Below, in pieces: positions 56,694 to 64,000 of a stretch of 64,000 nt of DNA; within the stretch, counting starts at the first letter, position 1, and every line of letters starts with the position of its first letter. The DNA comes from Schauerella aestuarii (GTDB taxonomy: Bacteria > Pseudomonadota > Gammaproteobacteria > Burkholderiales > Burkholderiaceae_B). A model generated the notes under the pieces. That model searched no databases and was not told the DNA's origin. It saw nothing but the letters and a program-made list of their open reading frames with translations. The position numbers and the translations under genes were made by a program. The stretch covers positions 806,001 to 870,000 of the forward strand of contig NZ_SIZW01000042.1 in the NCBI RefSeq assembly GCF_009866805.1, written 5' to 3'.

Positions 56694-56908
56694 TCGGCGA
56701 ATTCAATCTTTACGGTATCTATTTTCCCTGGCTGCTGGTGCTGGCCGTGCTCACCGCAGGCGTGGCCTGGGTCGTGCGCCGCCTGCTTGCCCGCGTCGGC
56801 TTCTATCGCCACGTGTGGCACCCGGCGTTGTTCGACCTGGCGCTTTTCGTTGTGCTGCTTTATGCGGCCGTGCAGCTTTCACCTTATCTTTTTGAGCGTG
56901 CAGTATGA
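56690..56908 (+). CDS. DUF1656 small membrane protein (AaeX-like)
   Basis: 72 residues with two membrane segments (FPWLLVLAVLTAGVAWVVRR; LALFVVLLYAAVQLSPYLF). Opens MIGEFNLYGIYFPWLL, the signature of AaeX/DUF1656 subunits that accompany FUSC pumps. Overlaps the FUSC stop and the HlyD start by 4 bases each. Confidence 0.9.
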   Translation: MIGEFNLYGIYFPWLLVLAVLTAGVAWVVRRLLARVGFYRHVWHPALFDLALFVVLLYAAVQLSPYLFERAV

Positions 56909-57858
56909 AATACCCCAATGCATTGCGTCCCGCAGCGATCGGCCGGTTTGCCGTCACGATGGTTGTCGTCGCTGCGGCCATCTACGCCGGCACGAAGCTC
57001 TGGGATCACTATGAAGTCGAACCCTGGACGCGCGACGGTCGGGTCAAGGCCAACGTGGTGCAGGTTGCCCCCGATGTATCGGGCCTCGTGGCCGAGATCC
57101 CCGTTCGCGACAACCAGGATGTCAAAGCCGGCGACGTGCTCGTCGTGCTCGACCGCGCGCGCTTCGATCTCGCGTTGACGCAAGCGCGCACGTCCGTCGA
57201 AACGGCCGAAGTCGCGCGCCGCCAGGCCGAACGGGATTTGAAGCGCAACCGTGGCCTGGGCGATCTGGTGTCCACCGAGATCCGCGAGCAGAGCCAGACC
57301 AAGCTCGAACAGGCCCAGGCCTCCCTCGAGCAGGCACGGGTGGCCGTGCAGGCCGCGCAGCTCAATCTGGATCGCAGCCGCATCGTTGCGCCCGCCGATG
57401 GCCGCGTCACCAATCTCGACCTGCGCGCCGGCAGTTACGTGACGGCGGGACGCGGCGTGATGGCGCTCGTCGAAACGCAAACGTTCTACGTCGAAGGCTA
57501 TTTCGAGGAAACCAAGTTGCCGTCGATCCGGGTGGGCGATAACGTGGACGTCACCCTGATGGGCGAGTCGCGCGTGATCCGTGGCCATGTGGACAGCATT
57601 GCCTTGGGCATTACCGATCGGGACCGCAGCACCGGCAGCAATCTGCTGCCCAACGTCAATCCCACGTTCAATTGGGTGCGGCTGGCACAACGCATTCCCG
57701 TGCGCGTGGCCATCGATCACGTGCCGGAGGGCGTGCGGCTGGTGGCCGGGCAAACGGCCACGGTGGCGGTGGTGGCCAACGCCACGCAAACGCAAAGCAA
57801 TGCCGGCACGAGCGCGGCCACAACTGCTGACCGGTCGGTGACGGGAGGCGCGCAATGA
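56905..57858 (+). CDS. HlyD/EmrA-type membrane fusion protein
   Basis: 317 residues. N-terminal membrane segment about 15-32, then VEPWTRDGRVKANVVQVAPDVSGLVAEI as lipoyl half, a coiled coil (QARTSVETAEVARRQAERDL) and APADGRVTNLDLRAGSYVTAG as second half, then the YFEETKLP beta-barrel. Periplasmic adaptor of the FUSC pump. Tightly packed: overlaps DUF1656 and NodT genes. Confidence 0.92.
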   Translation: MKYPNALRPAAIGRFAVTMVVVAAAIYAGTKLWDHYEVEPWTRDGRVKANVVQVAPDVSGLVAEIPVRDNQDVKAGDVLVVLDRARFDLALTQARTSVETAEVARRQAERDLKRNRGLGDLVSTEIREQSQTKLEQAQASLEQARVAVQAAQLNLDRSRIVAPADGRVTNLDLRAGSYVTAGRGVMALVETQTFYVEGYFEETKLPSIRVGDNVDVTLMGESRVIRGHVDSIALGITDRDRSTGSNLLPNVNPTFNWVRLAQRIPVRVAIDHVPEGVRLVAGQTATVAVVANATQTQSNAGTSAATTADRSVTGGAQ

Positions 57859-59273
57859 ACGCCTTTCGCCCGCTTCTGCTGAGCGTGCTGGTCTTGGCCG
57901 GTTGCAGCGCCGTCGGCCCCGATTATCAACGTCCGGCCGACGCCGTCATCACCCGCGATGCCGCGCAAGCGCCCTTTGCCGGCACGAACGACACCACCGC
58001 CGTTGCGCTCAAACCGCTGCCGGCGCATTGGTGGCGTCTATATAACGATCCCACGCTCGACGCCTTGATCGAGCGCGCGCTGACGACCAATACCGATCTG
58101 CGCGTGGCTGCGGCCAATCTCGATCGCGCGCAAGCCGCGCTCGAGGCCGTGCAGGCCCAGGCCGAGCCCACCGTTGGCGTGAGTGGCGGCCCGACGTTCG
58201 GTCATGTTTCAGGCGTGCAGGCCCTTCAACCGGATGCTCGCCCCAAGAGCCGGTGGTCGTACTCGGGCGGCGTGTCGGTCGCGTACCAAGTCGATCTCTT
58301 CGGCCAGATTCAACGCGCCATCGAAGCGTCCACGCAAGACGCCGCCACCGCGCAAGCCGCGCTGGACGCCACCCGCGTGACCGTTGCGGCCGAAACCGCT
58401 CGCGCCTACGCCGATGCATGCGCCTCGGGCATGCAGATCGACTCCGCGCAAAACTCGGTCAACGTACAACGCCGATCGCTCGATGTGACGTCGCGTCTGC
58501 AGCAAGCCGGCCGCGGCACCGCGCTCGACGTCACCCGCGCGCGCAGTCAGTTGCAGCAGCTGCAAGCCAACCTTCCGCCACTGATCGCGCAACGCCGCAC
58601 GGCGCTCTATCGCCTGGCGACGTTGACAGGCGACGTGCCCACCGCCTTTCCCAAAGCGCTGGCGCAGTGCGACAAGCCACCTGTGCTGGCGCAACCGATT
58701 CCGATTGGCGATGGCGCGGCGCTGTTGCAGCGCCGGCCCGATATCCGGCAGGCCGAGAGCGCACTCGCTGCGGCGACGGCACGTATTGGCGTCGCGACCG
58801 CCGACCTGTACCCCAAGATCAGTCTGGGGCTGTCGGCCGCATCGGGCGGCCCGGTGAATCTGCTGGGCGAGCGTGGCACATTCAGCTGGAGCCTGGGGCC
58901 ATTGATCTCGTGGACGATTCCGAACACGGGCGCCGCGCAAGCGCGCATCGCGCAGTCCGAAGCAGACACGCGCGCAGCCTACGCAAAGTTCGATGGTGCG
59001 GTGCTGGGCGCGTTGCGCGAAACCGAAAGTGCACTGACCGTGTATGCGCAGCAACTCGATCGCAATCAAGCACTCGAGGCGGCGAGAAATGAAAGCCGTG
59101 AGGCGGCCAGCCAGGCCCGAACCGTGTTCCAGGCCGGCAAGGCCGATTTCCTCACGGTGCTCGATGCCGAGCGCACGCTGGCCGGTACGGAAAGCGCCCT
59201 GGCGGCGTCGCAAGCCACACTGACGAGCAATCAGATTGCGTTGTTTCTGGCATTGGGCGGCGGCTGGGAATAA
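57855..59273 (+). CDS. NodT-type outer-membrane efflux lipoprotein
   Basis: 472 residues. Lipobox LVLAGC with Cys17 (LLLSVLVLAGCSAVGPDYQRP), then two OEP domains with PLPAHWWRLYNDPTLDALIERAL and QRRPDIRQAESALAAATARIGVATADLYP. TolC-like channel that completes the tripartite export. Ends 144 bases before the DUF1272 gene. Confidence 0.93.
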   Translation: MNAFRPLLLSVLVLAGCSAVGPDYQRPADAVITRDAAQAPFAGTNDTTAVALKPLPAHWWRLYNDPTLDALIERALTTNTDLRVAAANLDRAQAALEAVQAQAEPTVGVSGGPTFGHVSGVQALQPDARPKSRWSYSGGVSVAYQVDLFGQIQRAIEASTQDAATAQAALDATRVTVAAETARAYADACASGMQIDSAQNSVNVQRRSLDVTSRLQQAGRGTALDVTRARSQLQQLQANLPPLIAQRRTALYRLATLTGDVPTAFPKALAQCDKPPVLAQPIPIGDGAALLQRRPDIRQAESALAAATARIGVATADLYPKISLGLSAASGGPVNLLGERGTFSWSLGPLISWTIPNTGAAQARIAQSEADTRAAYAKFDGAVLGALRETESALTVYAQQLDRNQALEAARNESREAASQARTVFQAGKADFLTVLDAERTLAGTESALAASQATLTSNQIALFLALGGGWE

Positions 59274-59417
59274 CCCGGCTCGCGCGGCTCCAAGCATGCG
59301 TGATTTACGCACGGGCACGCGCTGCCGGGATCTCAGCATCGGACGCCGATGAAAGGGCTTGAGGACCCTTGCGATCTTTGCAATGATCTCGTCTTCGACG
59401 CCCTTGCCCAGATCCCC

Positions 59418-59663
59418 ATGCTTGAACTTCGACCCAGCTGTGAATGTTGCGATCGCGATCTTCCGAACGAATCGCTTGATGCCAGAATATGCACCTTCGA
59501 GTGCACGTTCTGCAGGGCATGCGCCGAGGATAAGCTCGGCAACGTTTGCCCCAACTGCAGCGGTGAACTGGTGCGCCGCCCGATTCGCCCTGCCGCGGCC
59601 CTCGCGCGCCATCCGGCCGCTACCGAGCGCACCTTCAATCCGGCAGGGTGCAAAAAGGAATAG
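59418..59663 (+). CDS. DUF1272 cysteine-rich protein
   Basis: 81 residues, starting MLELRPSCECCDRDLPNESL. It has the spaced Cys pattern CECC, CTFECTFCRAC and CPNC of the DUF1272 family, a likely zinc-binding module. Function unknown; family members are small cytoplasmic proteins. ATG 59418 lacks a clear ribosome site, and an in-frame upstream ATG at 59349 would add 23 residues. Short hairpin AGGAA/TTCCT spans its stop. Confidence 0.78.
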   Translation: MLELRPSCECCDRDLPNESLDARICTFECTFCRACAEDKLGNVCPNCSGELVRRPIRPAAALARHPAATERTFNPAGCKKE

Positions 59664-59669
59664 TCGTTC

Positions 59670-59703
59670 CTGTCATTGCCCTTAAACAATGCATGGCTAG
59701 CAT
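59670..59703 (+). promoter_or_regulatory. PhoB-box-like promoter of the phosphatase gene
   Basis: CTGTCAT (59670-59676) is a perfect PhoB half-box; after TGCC comes CTTAAAC (59681-59687), a degenerate second half with the 11-bp period of Pho boxes. TAGCAT at 59698-59703 lies 10 bases downstream, where the -10 of a Pho promoter is expected. Also overlapping is the 17-bp inverted repeat TGCATG-GCTAG-CATGCA at 59690-59706. Inference only. Confidence 0.4.
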
Positions 59704-59735
59704 GCAGCGCTTCTCAATCAGCATGTTTAATGGCA

Positions 59736-61733
59736 ATGTACTCTGCACACCCCAGCTTCAAAGCGCTTTCATCCTATGCGTTGCGCGCGACCTCGGTCGC
59801 CGTGCTGTTGGCGCTTGCCGCTTGCGGCGGCGATGACGACGATGACCGCGTACCGGACGTCGATACGCCGATCGTCGAAGCACCTTACGTCATTCCTTCA
59901 CCGCCCGCAGGGCTGGGATACGCCGAGACGGCACCGTTGCAAAACGCGCCGGCCTTCGTCGACTTCGCCGCGACCAACCAGCGCGGCGATCCGCGCTACG
60001 CCACGCTCGAGACCAACGCCGGCGTTCGTGTGCTGGGTGGCTTCCTCGACATCTGGGAGCCGCGTTCGCGTCTGGTCGATGCCGGCGTCAATGCGAACGC
60101 CGCCAACGGTTTCCCGGCGATCGTCGCTTCAGATTGGACGGGCACGCCCGGCGATGCAACGGACGGCAAGATCAAGAACCAGGCCGTTCACAACGAGAAC
60201 ATCGACTACGTGGTTCGCGTCACCGCGAAGCGCACGCCCGAGCAAGCGATCGCCGCCTATCTGGACGATCGGCGCGGCAAGAATTACAGCGTGACCGATG
60301 GCCTGGGCCCGCTCACGGCAGCATGGCGCGCCGCAGCTCGCCAGACCACCAGCATTACTGACGTTCCTGCCAACGCCACCACGGTCAAATACGACGATAC
60401 CGGCAACAATACTGGCGTGTCCGGCGCGGCCAACCCCGAATTCGGCAAGGTCATCGCCTTCGTGCAAAGCATGGGCGAGAACGCCTCGACCGAGCCCGGC
60501 AAACGCTTTTACAAGTACGCGCGTCCCTGGCGCTGGAGCAACAGCGTGCAGGTGGTGCCGGCGCTCGAACCCGCCAAGAGCAGCACGGCGGCCACCGACG
60601 GCGGCTTTCCGAGCGGCCACACCGCGGAATCGGTGCGCAACGCCATCGGCATGGCCTATCTCGTCCCCGAGCGCTTTCAGGAACTGGTCGCCCGCGGTGT
60701 CGAGCTCGGCGAAAGCCGCATCATCGCCGGCATGCATTCGCCGCTCGACGTGATCAGCGGGCGCATGCTGGGTCAGGCCTCGGCCGTGGGGAACATCTAC
60801 GCGACCGACGAAGGCACGCGCGCCGTGGCGGTGGCGCAAGCGCGCCAGACCCTGATGACTGCCGTCGGCGCCGCATCGCCCGAGCAATTCATCACGCTGG
60901 CGCGATCCACGGATGCACGCGTGGACCGCTTTGCCGATCACTCCGTCAACCAAGCCGAGTATCGCCATCGCCTGACGTTCGACTTCACGCCGATCGCCGA
61001 CACCACCCGCCCCGCTGTCGTCCCCAAGGGCGCGGAGGTCATTCTTGAAACACGTCTGCCTTATCTGAACAGCGAGCAACGCCGCGTGGTGCTCAAGACT
61101 ACCGCCTTGCCGTCGGGCTATCCGATCCTCGACGACGCCGAGGGCTACGGCCGCCTCAATCTGTTTGCCGCGGCCGATGGCTACGGTGCCTTCAACGGCG
61201 ACGTAGACGTTACGCTGGACGCGAGCCGGGGCGGCTTTCACGCGCAGGACGCGTGGCGCAACGATATCGCCGGCGCCGGCAAGTTGACGAAAAACGGCTC
61301 GGGGACGCTGAGCCTGACCGGCAACAACACCTATAGCGGTGGCACCCTGGTGGCGGCAGGCACCCTGCGCGCGGCGTCGGCCAACGCGCTCGGCGCCGGT
61401 GCGGTGTTCGTAGGCGCCGGCACGCTGGCAACCGCGGCGGACCAACCGGTCGAGGTCAAAGGCACGTTTACCCAGATTGGCGCCGGTGTGCTGGCCGTTA
61501 CGCTCGGGGACAACAATGCCGGGCAACTGGCGGCATCCGCCGACGCCGCATTGTCCGGGCAATTGACCGTGGACTTCGCCGCCGGCTACACGCCGCGCGT
61601 GGGCGACACCTTCTCCGTGCTGCGTGCACGCAAGGTCCATGGCGTCTTCGACGGGATCACCGTGACCGGCTTCAAGGCCACGCCGGTGTACGGCCCGGAC
61701 AGCGTACAGGTCCGTCTGGATGCGGTGAGCTGA
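59736..61733 (+). CDS. PAP2-type acid phosphatase lipoprotein with autotransporter-type repeat
   Basis: 665 residues. Lipobox LALAAC with Cys30, then an acidic Asp run. The phosphatase core has all three PAP2/class A motifs: KX6RP (Lys256 to Pro264 in GKRFYKYARPWRW), PSGH (Pro292 to His295) and SRX5HX3D (Ser327, Arg328, His334, Asp338). From about residue 500 there is NGSGTLSLTGNNTYSGGTL with LRAASANALGAGAVFVGAGTL, the autotransporter-associated beta-strand repeat, and further beta-rich sequence, but no C-terminal beta-barrel before the stop. Starts at 59730 or 59736; no clear ribosome site. Acts in the periplasm or at the surface. Confidence 0.82.
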   Translation: MYSAHPSFKALSSYALRATSVAVLLALAACGGDDDDDRVPDVDTPIVEAPYVIPSPPAGLGYAETAPLQNAPAFVDFAATNQRGDPRYATLETNAGVRVLGGFLDIWEPRSRLVDAGVNANAANGFPAIVASDWTGTPGDATDGKIKNQAVHNENIDYVVRVTAKRTPEQAIAAYLDDRRGKNYSVTDGLGPLTAAWRAAARQTTSITDVPANATTVKYDDTGNNTGVSGAANPEFGKVIAFVQSMGENASTEPGKRFYKYARPWRWSNSVQVVPALEPAKSSTAATDGGFPSGHTAESVRNAIGMAYLVPERFQELVARGVELGESRIIAGMHSPLDVISGRMLGQASAVGNIYATDEGTRAVAVAQARQTLMTAVGAASPEQFITLARSTDARVDRFADHSVNQAEYRHRLTFDFTPIADTTRPAVVPKGAEVILETRLPYLNSEQRRVVLKTTALPSGYPILDDAEGYGRLNLFAAADGYGAFNGDVDVTLDASRGGFHAQDAWRNDIAGAGKLTKNGSGTLSLTGNNTYSGGTLVAAGTLRAASANALGAGAVFVGAGTLATAADQPVEVKGTFTQIGAGVLAVTLGDNNAGQLAASADAALSGQLTVDFAAGYTPRVGDTFSVLRARKVHGVFDGITVTGFKATPVYGPDSVQVRLDAVS

Positions 61734-61740
61734 TCGGCAT

Positions 61741-61786
61741 GCCGGCCGAGGGTCGCGCGGCAACAACACCCCCGCCCCTCGCCGGC
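61741..61786 (+). terminator. Hairpin after the phosphatase gene
   Basis: GCCGGC-C-GAGGG (61741-61752) can pair with CCCTC-GCCGGC (61776-61786) across a 23-base loop, starting 7 bases after the stop. GC-rich, no T-tract; weak evidence of termination. Confidence 0.35.
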
Positions 61787-61864
61787 TGTCGTCACCACTA
61801 AAGCCATTCCTTTACCAGTAAGATTGCGGCAAACGCCGCGCTAGATCGGCGAACTGTGCTTACG

Positions 61865-63040
61865 ATGCTCGTCGATCTCCTCACCCTCTATCTGATTGCC
61901 GTCGGAACACTTCTCGTCAGTGCGGGGATGACGTTCTGGGAGCATCTCACCCATCCCGAACGCAGCAAGACGCTGCGCATTCTCGCCTCGGGGTATGCCA
62001 CGCTCGCGATCGGCTGCGCGGCCGTGCTGTTTCGCCGCGACCTGCCCGGTGCGTGGGGCTCCGCGATCAGCAACCTGATCATTCTGAGCGGTTATCTGTT
62101 GATCCTGCATGGCGTCGCCTCGTTCAGAGGCCGGCAATACCGGCTCTTCTCGGCCGGACTGCTCGTGGTGATGGCAGCGATCTGGATCGTTGCCGGCGCC
62201 CGATGGCAGGATGTGGTCTGGAATTACGCCAGCTCGATCCCGATCGCGATGGTCAGCGCCATGACCGCCCTGGAGATGCTGCGCAATCCCACCATGATGG
62301 CGTTTCCCGCAAGGCGTTTCGTGGTGGCGATCACTGCCGTCCATACGTTGTTCTATACCTTTCGCGCGCTGATTCTGCCATGGCTGGTGGCGGAGTTCGG
62401 CGCGCCGCTGCAGGCCGCAGCCAGCAAAATCACGTTGTACGAAGGCGCCCTGTATTCCGTCATCCTGCCGATGACGCTGCTCAAACTCGTGCGGGAAGAA
62501 CGGCACAGTCATCTGATGCGCGAATCCCATACCGACTACCTCACCCGCATCGGCAATCGCCGCTGGTTTTTCGAGGAAGGCACGCGCGTCATCGAAGGCC
62601 GCGGCGCGCAGGGGTCGATTGCCGTGCTGGCGTTCGACATGGATCACTTCAAGGCGATCAACGATCGTTACGGTCACCAGATGGGCGACGATGTGCTGAA
62701 GGCCTTCGCGGATATTGCGCGTGGCGTACTCGGCCCGGACGTCATCCTGGCGCGTCTGGGCGGAGAAGAATTCGCCGCGCTGCTGTGGGGCGACGATGCC
62801 CGCCGCAGCCAGGCCTTGGGCGCCACCGTGGCCAAAACCTTCGCCGAAGCAATTGCCGACGGCGCTCAGAGCCTCGGGATACCCGCCACGGTCAGCATCG
62901 GCCTGGCGGCGTTCGAAAATGAACGACCCGACTTGGCGCAAGCGCTGTCGACCGCCGATCGCGCCTTGTATCGCGCCAAGTCGCTGGGTGGCAATCGCCT
63001 GGAAGTAGCGCACGCCATGACGCTTACCGTGGCCGCCTGA
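61865..63040 (+). CDS. Membrane-bound diguanylate cyclase (GGDEF)
   Basis: 391 residues from ATG 61865 (GTG 61856 in frame is an alternative). N-terminal half has about six membrane segments (LLTLYLIAVGTLLVSAGMTF; LLVVMAAIWIVAGARW), no recognised sensor domain. Residues 220-390 form a GGDEF domain with HTDYLTRIGNRRWFFEEG, FDMDHFKAINDRYGHQMGDD and RLGGEEFAALL, so it should make c-di-GMP. The residues preceding GGEEF (GPDVILARL) do not include RxxD, so the product-inhibition site seems absent. Convergent with the MscS gene, 3 bases apart. Confidence 0.88.
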   Translation: MLVDLLTLYLIAVGTLLVSAGMTFWEHLTHPERSKTLRILASGYATLAIGCAAVLFRRDLPGAWGSAISNLIILSGYLLILHGVASFRGRQYRLFSAGLLVVMAAIWIVAGARWQDVVWNYASSIPIAMVSAMTALEMLRNPTMMAFPARRFVVAITAVHTLFYTFRALILPWLVAEFGAPLQAAASKITLYEGALYSVILPMTLLKLVREERHSHLMRESHTDYLTRIGNRRWFFEEGTRVIEGRGAQGSIAVLAFDMDHFKAINDRYGHQMGDDVLKAFADIARGVLGPDVILARLGGEEFAALLWGDDARRSQALGATVAKTFAEAIADGAQSLGIPATVSIGLAAFENERPDLAQALSTADRALYRAKSLGGNRLEVAHAMTLTVAA

Positions 63041-63043
63041 TCG

Positions 63044-64000
63044 TCATGTCCCTGGGCTGAACGTGCCGTTGCGCGCCGGAGCGTCGGTCTGCTCGGGCAC
63101 GGAACGCACGTGCACGTCGACCTGGCGATAAGGGATCGAGATCCCCGCCGCATCCAGCGCCGCCAGCATGCGCGCAAGCAGATCGCCACGAAGTGCCCCC
63201 AGATCGCTGAGATCGAGGGTCCAGACACGGACCACGAAATTCAGCGCATCGTCGCCATAACCGGTCATCAGCACTACGGGCTCGGGCTGCGCGGCGACAC
63301 CTGGCGTGTCTCGCGCCACGTTACCGAGCACCGTCAACACTTGCGCGGGATCGGAGCCGTACGCCACGCCCAGCACGATTTCAATCCGCCGGCTGCGGTC
63401 GAACATCGTCCAGTTGGTCAGGTTGCCGCTGAGCAATACGCCATTGGGCACGATTACGTCGGCGCCATCGAACGTGCGAATCGTGGTGGCGCGCAATCCG
63501 ATCTCGCGAACGGATCCCGATGTTCCTGCGGCATCCACCACGTCACCCGGCTGGATGGGGCGTTCGAACATCAATACCAGACCTGAAACGAAGTTGTTGA
63601 CCACGCTTTGCAGGCCGAAGCCGATACCGACGCCGAGCGCCCCGAAGACCAGCGTCAGTTGGCTGACCTTGAAGCCCGCTGCCGACAGCGCGATCAGCAA
63701 CCCCAACAACAGCACGCCGTAGTAGCTCAGTGACGCAATGCTGTTGCCCACGCCGCGCGGCAGCCCCGCATGACCGGGCAGCTCGTCGCGCAGCAACCGT
63801 TGCACCACACGCGCGGCCCACACCGCCAGCCAGGCCGAAAAGACGAACACCAGCACATCGCCCAGTTGAATGGACACTTCGCCCACCTCGATGCCCACAT
63901 CCATAACGACTGTGACAGCGGTACGCAGCGGTCGCAACATGCGAAAGCGGTCCACGGTGTAAAGCAGCCAGCCCGCCAACGCGCTCAGCATCAACAGCCG
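63044..64000 (-). CDS. MscS-type mechanosensitive channel, N-terminus cut
   Basis: The frame stays open to the right edge, so about 317 residues of the C-terminal portion are seen. Membrane segments at the left of the protein, then the pore segment and conserved LGVGIGFGLQSVVNNFVSGLVLMFERPIQPGDVV, followed by the beta domain (IREI-like SVREIGLRATTIRTFDGADVIVPN) and the cytoplasmic alpha/beta domain ending at EQTDAPARNGTFSPGT. No stop or convincing start up to 64000. Function: osmotic release channel. Confidence 0.9.
   Translation of the reverse strand, partial: RLLMLSALAGWLLYTVDRFRMLRPLRTAVTVVMDVGIEVGEVSIQLGDVLVFVFSAWLAVWAARVVQRLLRDELPGHAGLPRGVGNSIASLSYYGVLLLGLLIALSAAGFKVSQLTLVFGALGVGIGFGLQSVVNNFVSGLVLMFERPIQPGDVVDAAGTSGSVREIGLRATTIRTFDGADVIVPNGVLLSGNLTNWTMFDRSRRIEIVLGVAYGSDPAQVLTVLGNVARDTPGVAAQPEPVVLMTGYGDDALNFVVRVWTLDLSDLGALRGDLLARMLAALDAAGISIPYRQVDVHVRSVPEQTDAPARNGTFSPGT

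Noticed and set aside
1-64000. CRISPR arrays, tRNA/rRNA genes, insertion sequences, prophage genes
   Set aside because: No regularly spaced repeats of CRISPR type, no tRNA-like cloverleaf in the gaps, and no transposase or integrase frame was seen.

Overview
The window is GC-rich, densely coding DNA from the chromosome of a Gram-negative bacterium. Protein family composition (ArfB, a Burkholderia-type QueE, PaoABC-like molybdoenzyme subunits, an AtzG-like/amidase pair, a NodT-FUSC-HlyD pump, and a GlgE/TreS-maltokinase glucan cluster) points to Betaproteobacteria, probably Burkholderiales. This is inferred from family resemblance only; genus is not resolved. No tRNA, rRNA, CRISPR array, transposase or phage gene is seen, so the region looks like ordinary chromosome carrying several specialised operons.

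Layout. 1-3085: the N-terminal part of a PAS-GAF sensor, an ArsR-type regulator with a duplicated upstream element, exonuclease III, and a TetR regulator. 3086-12348: a divergent, TetR-flanked operon of a five-gene peptide/opine-type ABC importer followed by two amidase-signature hydrolases with a small AtzG-like protein between them. 12471-18459: a secreted protein, a convergent three-subunit molybdenum hydroxylase (PaoABC-like), and an orphan betaine/choline-type binding protein. 18581-28309: O-antigen ligase and a GT25 glycosyltransferase, two methyltransferases, DUF1415, DUF3999, a 23-residue membrane peptide, an NRDE protein, ArfB and QueE/QueD. 27611-33415: the four-gene ligase-associated DNA repair cluster (nuclease, ATP-dependent ligase, DEXH helicase, PdeM), every junction being a 4-base overlap.

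33809-53940 is the centrepiece: eight consecutive glucan/trehalose genes (glgA, glgE, treS-maltokinase fusion, glgB, glgX, treZ, malQ, treY). Together they can interconvert maltose, trehalose, maltose-1-phosphate and branched alpha-glucan: TreS/maltokinase makes maltose-1-phosphate, GlgE and GlgA elongate, GlgB branches, GlgX debranches, MalQ rearranges, and TreY/TreZ release trehalose from chain ends. Several enzymes carry unusual extra low-complexity segments (basic tails on GlgA and GlgB, an acidic repeat-bearing insert in MalQ), and GlgE has a 430-residue extra N-terminal region. A sigma-54-like promoter and an inverted repeat lie upstream.

54140-64000: a MarR-controlled FUSC/DUF1656/HlyD/NodT efflux operon, a DUF1272 protein, a lipoprotein phosphatase fused to autotransporter-type repeats, a GGDEF protein, and a truncated MscS-type channel at the right edge.
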